Below the pieces are notes generated by a model. That model searched no databases. It saw nothing but the letters and a program-made list of their open reading frames with translations, and was not told the origin of the DNA. From JAUUZT01 sp964654015 (GTDB taxonomy: Bacteria; Chloroflexota; Dehalococcoidia; GIF9; AB-539-J10), in contig CAZZHQ010000025.1 of the NCBI GenBank assembly GCA_964654015.1, positions 1 to 29,185 on the forward strand: DNA of 29,185 nucleotides, written 5' to 3'. Positions 24,183-29,185 of the stretch are shown in pieces; position 1 is the stretch's first letter, and each line of letters starts with the position of its first letter. The translations under genes were made by a program, and so were the position numbers.

Positions 24183-25871
24183 GTGTCAATACATATGAAT
24201 CAGAATATACCAATGATCAAGGATAAAATTGCAGATTGCTTGAAACAAGCAGTTATTCAGTTACAAAGAATTGAAAACTGCGATGACTTGCCCATTACGA
24301 ATTTAACTATAGAACACCCTCAGAATGCTGCACATGGAGATTTTGCTTCGGGCATCTCTATGAAGATGGCTGGCATATTAAAATCCTCTCCCATCTCAAT
24401 TGCTGAGAAAATAATCAATCAGATGTCCTTATGTCCTGAAATATCCAAGGTTAGCATAGCTCCTCCCGGTTTTATCAATTTTACATTGAGTGATGATTGG
24501 TTGGTAAAGCAAGTGGATGCCATTCTAGAGTGTGGTCAAATGTTCGGTGACCTTGACATCGGCAAAGGTATTACTGTCCAGGTTGAGTTCGTCAGCGTAA
24601 ATCCTACAGGACCTCTTCATGTTGGCCATGGCCGTGGCGCTGTTTTAGGTAGTGCTCTCTCTAATGTACTTACCGCAGCAGGGTACTCGGTGGAGAAAGA
24701 ATACTACCTGAACGATACTGGAACACAAATAGATACTTTTAGCCGTTCCCTATACACTCGCTACTGTGAATGTCTAGGACGAGATGCTGAGATGCCGGAC
24801 AATGGGTATTCAGGTGATTATATTATTGACATGGCAAAGAAAATTATTTCTGACAATGGAGATGTTTTCTTGACCAAGTCACCTGAAATTGCAATTTCAG
24901 AAATTGGTAAAATTGGGCTCAATACAGTTGTGAATGATATTAAGCAAGATTTAATATCGGTAAATGTTGATTTTGATAACTGGTTTAGCGAAAAGAGTCT
25001 TTACCAAAGCAAAGAATATGATGAAATTATGGCACTGCTAAATAAATCAGGATATATAGTTAATAAAGATAATGCTACGTGGTTTGAGTCAACTGCTCTG
25101 GGAGAAGATAAAGATAATGTACTTGTGCGAAGTGATGGCACTCCTACATATTTTGCTTCAGATATTGCTTACCATTATAACAAGTTAGTTAAACGTAACT
25201 TCGATACTGTAATTGATATCTGGGGAGCAGACCACCAGGGTCACGTTCCGCGGATGAAGGCTGCTGTTAAGGCTTTTGGAAAAGACCCTGATAAACTCAA
25301 GGTAATAATTTGCCAACTGGTAACTTTACGGCGTGGGAAAGAAACAATAAAAATATCCAAACGGAGTGGTGATATCATTACTCTTAGAGAACTCATTGAA
25401 GAGGTTGGCCCAGATGCTTGTCGATATTTCTTTCTTTCGCGTTCCGCAAATAGCCAAATGGACTTTGATATTATCCTGGCAAAGGAACAATCTTCCAGCA
25501 ATCCTGTCTACTATGTACAATACGCTTACGCACGTATTGCAAGTATTACCAGGCTGGCCAAACAAAGAGGTATCGATTATTCAAGGGGAGATATATCGTT
25601 ATTAACTACCGAAGCTGAATTAACATTAATCAGGCATTTAATACACATGCCCGAGATAATAGAAAAAATCGCAACTACACTAGAACCTCAACATCTACCG
25701 CACTATATTCATGAGTTATCTACTGCTTTTCACAGTTTTTATAAACAATGTCGAGTAATTTCTGAAGATAATGCCTTATCTGAAGCTCGCCTTAAATTGG
25801 TTCAGGCAACGCAAATTGTTATTGCCAAATCACTTAAGCTCATGGGCATAAGTGCTCCGGATAGCATGTAG
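24183..25871 (+). CDS. argS: Arginyl-tRNA synthetase
   Basis: Class Ia aminoacyl-tRNA synthetase that charges tRNA-Arg. The 562 residues include an N-terminal additional domain (about 1-110, with AHGDFASGISMKMA), the HIGH-type motif H146-V-G-H149 in PTGPLHVGHGRGAV, WGADHQGHVPRMKAA, a KMSKS-type loop K390-I-S-K393 followed by RSGDIITLREL, and the anticodon-binding helical domain with NPVYYVQYAYARI. The start is GTG at 24183, one base after recG; an ATG four codons later (24195) is an alternative. Coupling to recG is likely. Its nearness to the arginine biosynthesis genes is probably accidental, since four unrelated genes lie between. Confidence 0.97.
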   Translation: MSIHMNQNIPMIKDKIADCLKQAVIQLQRIENCDDLPITNLTIEHPQNAAHGDFASGISMKMAGILKSSPISIAEKIINQMSLCPEISKVSIAPPGFINFTLSDDWLVKQVDAILECGQMFGDLDIGKGITVQVEFVSVNPTGPLHVGHGRGAVLGSALSNVLTAAGYSVEKEYYLNDTGTQIDTFSRSLYTRYCECLGRDAEMPDNGYSGDYIIDMAKKIISDNGDVFLTKSPEIAISEIGKIGLNTVVNDIKQDLISVNVDFDNWFSEKSLYQSKEYDEIMALLNKSGYIVNKDNATWFESTALGEDKDNVLVRSDGTPTYFASDIAYHYNKLVKRNFDTVIDIWGADHQGHVPRMKAAVKAFGKDPDKLKVIICQLVTLRRGKETIKISKRSGDIITLRELIEEVGPDACRYFFLSRSANSQMDFDIILAKEQSSSNPVYYVQYAYARIASITRLAKQRGIDYSRGDISLLTTEAELTLIRHLIHMPEIIEKIATTLEPQHLPHYIHELSTAFHSFYKQCRVISEDNALSEARLKLVQATQIVIAKSLKLMGISAPDSM

Positions 25872-26115
25872 ATAAGAACGTGAAAATACAATCCTCGCAA
25901 TCAGCAAAAGACAGTCAGGACTAATCTAATATTTATTTTACGATATTCTAAGTCAAACAACCTGAGCAGGTAACTGGGTTCAAGACAATTTAGAAGGCCT
26001 ACAATATCGTGACACTATTTAGAATAAGCCTCTAATGAAATTGTCATATGTCACATCTAATACAGGAGAAATTATTAAAGGTAAATTGGTATGCCACATT
26101 GTCGTGTCAGTTTGA

Positions 26116-26144
26116 TTGACAATACCTTTTCGTATTAAAATAAT
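26116..26144 (+). promoter_or_regulatory. Promoter immediately upstream of the GreA fusion gene
   Basis: Perfect TTGACA (26116-26121), 17 bases, AATAAT (26139-26144, 5 of 6 to TATAAT). Transcription should begin at about 26150-26151, that is at or next to the GTG start codon at 26150. No ribosome binding site precedes the GTG, which fits a leaderless mRNA. Confidence 0.65.
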
Positions 26145-26149
26145 CAACA

Positions 26150-26944
26150 GTGAATGACCTTACAAATAACGATACGCTTCTGTCCAAAATTGCAAAGGAT
26201 TATTTAAATTCTACACCAACAAACAATAGAGTAAAGACGCATGAACAAGTATATAAATTCATTCGTTGGATTGGTTCAGAAATATCTGCTAGCGAGTTAA
26301 CACCTTTCGCCATATCCAGCTACAGCGATCAAACTGCCGTCTCAACAATAAAATATGTTAAGCCTTTCCTGAAATATCTCTATAGTAAGGGGTTTAATTC
26401 AACAAATTTAAGTACTCATCTCAAGGGAAGAAAGGCCTCTAGAAGTACAATAACTACCAACCAACAACAGCCTCTAAATATTAGTAATCTAACGCCCGAA
26501 GGTTATTCAAAGCTGAATACGGAATTGGAAGAATTATTAATACAACGTACCGAAGTGACTGTGGAGTTACGTAAAGCTGCTGCTGACAAGGATTTCAGAG
26601 AGAATGCTCCTCTTCATGCGGCTCGTGACCACAAGTCACACATTGAAGGAAGAATTCAAGAAATTGAATCTATTCTCAAAACAGCAAGAATTATAAAGTC
26701 TTCTAAATCAGGTTCAAAAGTGAAAATCGGTGATACTGTGTTACTTGAGGATTTATCATCTGGCCAACAGGTCTGTTACATCCTGGTAGACTCCAAAGAA
26801 TCAAATATTGCGATGGGGAAATGTTCTACAGTATCTCCTATAGGTAAGTCATTGCTTAATAAAGAAAAAGGCCAAATAGTTGAAGTTATCGCTCCCGCGG
26901 GAACTTTTTCATTTCGTATACACGAAATTCGGCATGACATTTAA
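26150..26944 (+). CDS. GreA-type transcript cleavage factor fused to a recombinase-like N-terminal domain
   Basis: The C-terminal part (about residues 113-264) is GreA/GreB: a coiled coil from LTPEGYSKLNTELEELL through the tip DFRENAPLHAARD, with acidic tip residues D148 and E151 matching the two that hold Mg2+ in the RNA polymerase secondary channel, then an FKBP-like domain (about 187-262, GSKVKIGDTVLLED to FSFRIHEI). It should rescue backtracked polymerase by stimulating RNA cleavage. The first about 95 residues are extra and resemble the SAM-like core-binding domain of XerC/D-type tyrosine recombinases: T30..V34..FIRWIG, LTPFAISSY, then STIKYVKPFLKYLYSKGF. No catalytic recombinase domain is present. 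A Ser/Thr/Gln-rich linker (about 96-111) joins them. The GTG at 26150 is the only start: TAA is in frame two codons before and no other start follows. Confidence 0.85.
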   Translation: MNDLTNNDTLLSKIAKDYLNSTPTNNRVKTHEQVYKFIRWIGSEISASELTPFAISSYSDQTAVSTIKYVKPFLKYLYSKGFNSTNLSTHLKGRKASRSTITTNQQQPLNISNLTPEGYSKLNTELEELLIQRTEVTVELRKAAADKDFRENAPLHAARDHKSHIEGRIQEIESILKTARIIKSSKSGSKVKIGDTVLLEDLSSGQQVCYILVDSKESNIAMGKCSTVSPIGKSLLNKEKGQIVEVIAPAGTFSFRIHEIRHDI

Positions 26945-27022
26945 AGATATTTGATGGGCGAAGTGTATTATCAATTCACGCAATACCTGGAATAATCATC
27001 CTACAATAGTTTTAAGCAATTG

Positions 27023-27068
27023 AAATAAATATGGGGATAACTTGCAAGTTATCCCCATATTTATTTTT
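27023..27068. terminator. 44-bp perfect palindrome, bidirectional terminator
   Basis: Arms 27023-27044 and 27045-27066 are exact reverse complements. The core stem is ATGGGGATAACTTG/CAAGTTATCCCCAT, flanked by A-rich and T-rich ends (AAATAAAT and ATTTATTT) and TT beyond on the plus strand. It lies between convergent greA and the transporter operon, so each strand reads a GC-containing stem followed by a U-rich tail. Confidence 0.88.
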
Positions 27069-27141
27069 ATAGCTTCTCCCCAGTCCTGGCCGGCATTATT
27101 AACTAGCCAAGAAATACCATATGCTTTGGAGTAAGCTTAAT

Positions 27142-27252
27142 TTAGTCATCCCATTGACTGCCGCTGTTACTCCACTTTCTGAAACACCATATTAATCCAA
27201 CGGCAAACACCAACGCCATTATGACCGCCGTAATTATTGCACCAGTAGTCAT
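27142..27252 (-). CDS. MetS-like small subunit of the NSS transporter
   Basis: Very short gene of 36 codons plus stop, starting MTTGAIITAVIMALVF, one hydrophobic helix (about residues 5-23, ending GLIWCF) followed by a basic RKW and a polar acidic tail ending QWDD. An excellent AGGAGGTG (27268-27261, minus strand) sits 8 bases before the ATG and overlaps the transporter stop codon, so the two are cotranslated. Bacterial NSS-family methionine/alanine transporters (MetP) are known to need a tiny single-helix partner, MetS, encoded directly downstream. Position, size and topology match that family; the sequence itself is too short for certainty. Confidence 0.8.
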   Translation of the reverse strand: MTTGAIITAVIMALVFAVGLIWCFRKWSNSGSQWDD

Positions 27253-27266
27253 TATTTTTTCACCTC

Positions 27267-28766
27267 CTATTCTTTAGTAGAACCCTTTGTTTTTAGTTTG
27301 CCAAGAACAAAACTCAAGATCAGGGTTACCACCAGTACTACCCATATAAATGAGCTCGCCCAAAGTGGATAACCTCCATACGACTCACTTAGATCTTGCA
27401 TAAAGCCACCATAAATAACCACGGCCAAGAGTGCAACTGGTACAACGATTTTAATCATCCAATCAAACCATGCACCAATTTTAAAGTCTGATGTCTCATT
27501 GACATAGTTTCGCAGACGACTAACGGGAAATTTCCAGCCAACAACAAGACAACTGATTGCTCCCGTAATCAACAATCCATAGAATGAAACTGCCCTGTCC
27601 AGCAAATCAGCTCCCCAATAGAGGCCACCATTTGTAGTAAACACAATTCCTATAAGGAAAGCCACTATGCAAACACCAAGGCTGGTTTTTGTTCTGCTCC
27701 ATCCAAATTTATCCATAAGCGGAGCAATAACTCCTCCATAGGCCAGAAAGTATGCTGACGTCAAACCTAAGAAAAACAGACATATAAAAAAGATAACTCC
27801 AAAAAAGCTATTCATGCCAGGTAGCATTGATATTGCCGTAGGCCATGTTACGAACGCAAGACCCACACTGGCAGAACTGACTTCTCCAACTGGTACTGAT
27901 AAGCTTTTCATAAGAAAACCAACAATGCTGAATACTGCAAAACCAGCCAGAAAGCTTGTTGCACAATTCCCAAAGGAAGTTATATACGCATTGTTATTCA
28001 CATCACCTTTTTTGGATATGAAACTTCCATATGCGTACATTCCTGCCATACCCAGTGAAAGAGTAAAAGCTATCTGGCTAAAGGCGGCAAACCAAACTTC
28101 TCCACTTGCCAGTTTACTCAAGTCCGTACTCAGATAGTAGTTCAGTCCTTGAGCGGCTCCAGCCAGGGTAACTCCCCTTATCACCAGGATTCCCAGGAAA
28201 ATCCATGCAACAATCATCACATATTGTGAAACGGGACCTATCACCTTTGTTCCTTTGAATATCACCAGGAAGATTATTATCCAAACAACAATCAAGCATA
28301 AAACCAAAGCTGGTATTGGACTACCAAGTTCTCCTGGTCCTCCCGAAATATGCAATACTTCATTCCAGAAAAAGCTCTGTGCACCCTCTGCTCCAGCCTG
28401 CCCAACACCCCAGGCCATCGTGGCAGAAGCTCCAACGAAACGCAATGTCCAGGCCATAACCACAGTATAGTATGTAACAATCCCAAAAGCGCACCATACC
28501 GGCCACCAACCAAGCCATTCCCATTTTTTGCCAATTCCAGCAAAAACTCCCGGCGCACCACTCTGAAAATGCTTCCCCATGCCATACTCCACTATCATCC
28601 ATGGTATACCCAATATTAGTAATCCAACCATCCAAGCTATAAGAAAAGCTCCACCACCATTGGAGTATGTTAAAGCGGGAAACCGCCACAAATTACCTAA
28701 TCCAATAGCTGACCCCAGAGCTGCGAATATGAAATAACTCCGCTTGCTCCATTTCTCTCTTGCCAT
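27267..28766 (-). CDS. Sodium-dependent transporter of the neurotransmitter:sodium symporter (NSS) family
   Basis: LeuT-fold secondary transporter that couples Na+ to uptake of an amino acid or similar compound. The 499 residues give about 12 hydrophobic segments. TM1 carries the family motif GSAIGLGNLWRFP (residues 18-30), which lines the Na+ and substrate sites, followed by YSNGGGAFLIAW and GIPWMIVEYGMGK. TM6 region: FSQIAFTLSLGMAGMYAYGSF. Substrate is not determinable; the MetS-like partner gene just downstream points to the MetP subgroup (methionine, alanine or other neutral amino acids). The ATG has GGGAGGATA in front. A TATAAT lies about 70 bases upstream (28831-28836 on the minus strand) without a good -35. 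The gene seems slightly richer in C/G than its neighbours, which may mean later acquisition. Confidence 0.94.
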   Translation of the reverse strand: MAREKWSKRSYFIFAALGSAIGLGNLWRFPALTYSNGGGAFLIAWMVGLLILGIPWMIVEYGMGKHFQSGAPGVFAGIGKKWEWLGWWPVWCAFGIVTYYTVVMAWTLRFVGASATMAWGVGQAGAEGAQSFFWNEVLHISGGPGELGSPIPALVLCLIVVWIIIFLVIFKGTKVIGPVSQYVMIVAWIFLGILVIRGVTLAGAAQGLNYYLSTDLSKLASGEVWFAAFSQIAFTLSLGMAGMYAYGSFISKKGDVNNNAYITSFGNCATSFLAGFAVFSIVGFLMKSLSVPVGEVSSASVGLAFVTWPTAISMLPGMNSFFGVIFFICLFFLGLTSAYFLAYGGVIAPLMDKFGWSRTKTSLGVCIVAFLIGIVFTTNGGLYWGADLLDRAVSFYGLLITGAISCLVVGWKFPVSRLRNYVNETSDFKIGAWFDWMIKIVVPVALLAVVIYGGFMQDLSESYGGYPLWASSFIWVVLVVTLILSFVLGKLKTKGSTKE

Positions 28767-28786
28767 TACTATCCTCCCTTTTTCTA

Positions 28787-29136
28787 CCTACCTTATTTGT
28801 TTTCTCTGTATCAATTTGTAATTACTCTACAGATTATAAATATTTAACATAAAACTAACGTGGCCGATAAACTGAGCCCAGACTACACTTAATAAATCAG
28901 GGGGCCTATAAGCCCCCCAAGCATTATTAGGTGCTGCCCCTCAAAAGAGAAGTATTTGTTCATATCCCTTACGTCAACAACCACTTCCAGCATAATTAAT
29001 TAAAAATTGTAAATTACGATAAGGACAATGTCAATAGATTATGGTATTACTTAAGATATTTTGCTCTATACAAATACGGAGAACGTCAATTAGTTACCTG
29101 CACATAATCGTAGTTCTACTAACTCGTATTATGTTG
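28787..29136. other. Non-coding region at the right end
   Basis: About 350 bases with no recognizable gene on either strand. It holds the upstream region of the transporter operon (a TATAAT on the minus strand at 28831-28836) and one GC-rich hairpin (separate entry). The rest is AT-rich and featureless up to the direct repeats at the window end. Confidence 0.5.
28900..28917 (-). terminator. GC-rich hairpin, possible weak terminator
   Basis: GGGGGC (28900-28905) and GCCCCC (28912-28917) form a 6-bp all-GC stem with a 6-base loop (CTATAA). On the minus strand it is followed by TGATTTATT, a weak U-rich tail, so it could stop transcription coming from the putative insertion element on the right. 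There is no T-run on the plus strand. Confidence 0.4.
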
Positions 29137-29185
29137 CTGTCAAGCGAAAATGTCACCCTAACTGTTAAGCGATTTTGTCACCCCC
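29137..29185. mobile_element. Paired direct repeats, probable end of an IS21-type insertion sequence
   Basis: Two 22-base copies with a 25-base period at 29137-29158 and 29162-29183. The shared 3' parts are AAGCGAAAATGTCACCC and AAGCGATTTTGTCACCC; overall 18 of 22 positions agree. IS21-family elements carry several such transposase-binding repeats at each end, and GAAAATGTCACC-type repeats are familiar from them. The transposase genes would lie past the window edge, so this is inferred from the terminus only. Confidence 0.45.

Noticed and set aside
25977..25986. tRNA T-loop-like GGTTCAAGAC
   Set aside because: Flanking bases do not pair into a T stem and no acceptor or anticodon stem can be built around it.
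26035..26115. 26-codon open frame before the GreA fusion
   Set aside because: No ribosome binding site, no recognizable sequence, and it ends at the -35 of the promoter.
27501..28700. Numerous overlapping open frames on both strands in the transporter gene
   Set aside because: Shadows of the NSS transporter, whose membrane pattern and motif are clear in one frame.

Overview
The window is an AT-rich bacterial chromosome segment that is almost fully coding: 27 protein genes, no rRNA, tRNA or CRISPR array. The best guess at origin is an anaerobic Chloroflexota bacterium of the Dehalococcoidia type. That guess rests on the very short EF-Ts (169 aa), the MntR/DtxR-FeoA-FeoB iron operon, RecG with a long N-terminal extension, frequent TTG/GTG starts and overall AT-richness. 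It was reached by eye without database searches.

Layout. (1) 177-2991, plus strand: translation and lipid genes rpsB, tsf, frr and cdsA. The usual pyrH between tsf and frr and uppS before cdsA are absent. (2) 3110-7076, minus strand: uvrB (excision repair), then the yebC-ruvC-ruvA operon (Holliday junction processing) without ruvB. (3) 7204-9698, minus strand: a metal-dependent DtxR/MntR-type repressor with feoA and feoB. A perfect 34-bp palindrome covers the -10 of its promoter, which suggests autoregulation by iron or manganese. (4) 10129-19648, plus strand: one long run of tightly spaced genes, namely tdh (SDR-type threonine dehydrogenase), an unassigned SDR, kbl, then argJ-argB-argD-argG-argH and rpe. 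The first part cleaves threonine to glycine and acetyl-CoA; the second makes arginine through the acetylated, recycling ArgJ route. argC and the carbamoyltransferase are not here. (5) 19645-25871: rpmB (minus) divergent from a FakA-like DhaL/DegV protein, then recG and argS. The rpe/rpmB/fakA/recG neighbourhood is the one familiar from Firmicutes, here without the Asp23-like gene. (6) 26150-26944: a transcript-cleavage factor (GreA) carrying an extra N-terminal domain that resembles the core-binding (SAM-like) domain of tyrosine recombinases. Its promoter is so close to the start codon that the mRNA should be leaderless or nearly so. (7) 27142-28766, minus strand: a sodium:neurotransmitter symporter-family transporter with a 36-aa MetS-like small subunit, separated from greA by a 44-bp perfect palindrome that should act as a two-way terminator. 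(8) 28767-29185: non-coding, ending in two direct repeats that look like the multi-repeat end of an IS21-type insertion sequence continuing beyond the window.

The most notable items are the recombinase-like/GreA fusion with its leaderless-type promoter, the threonine-catabolism/arginine-synthesis linkage, the mixed iron/manganese ligand set of the repressor together with its palindromic operator, and the overlapping back-to-back promoters between rpmB and the FakA-like gene.
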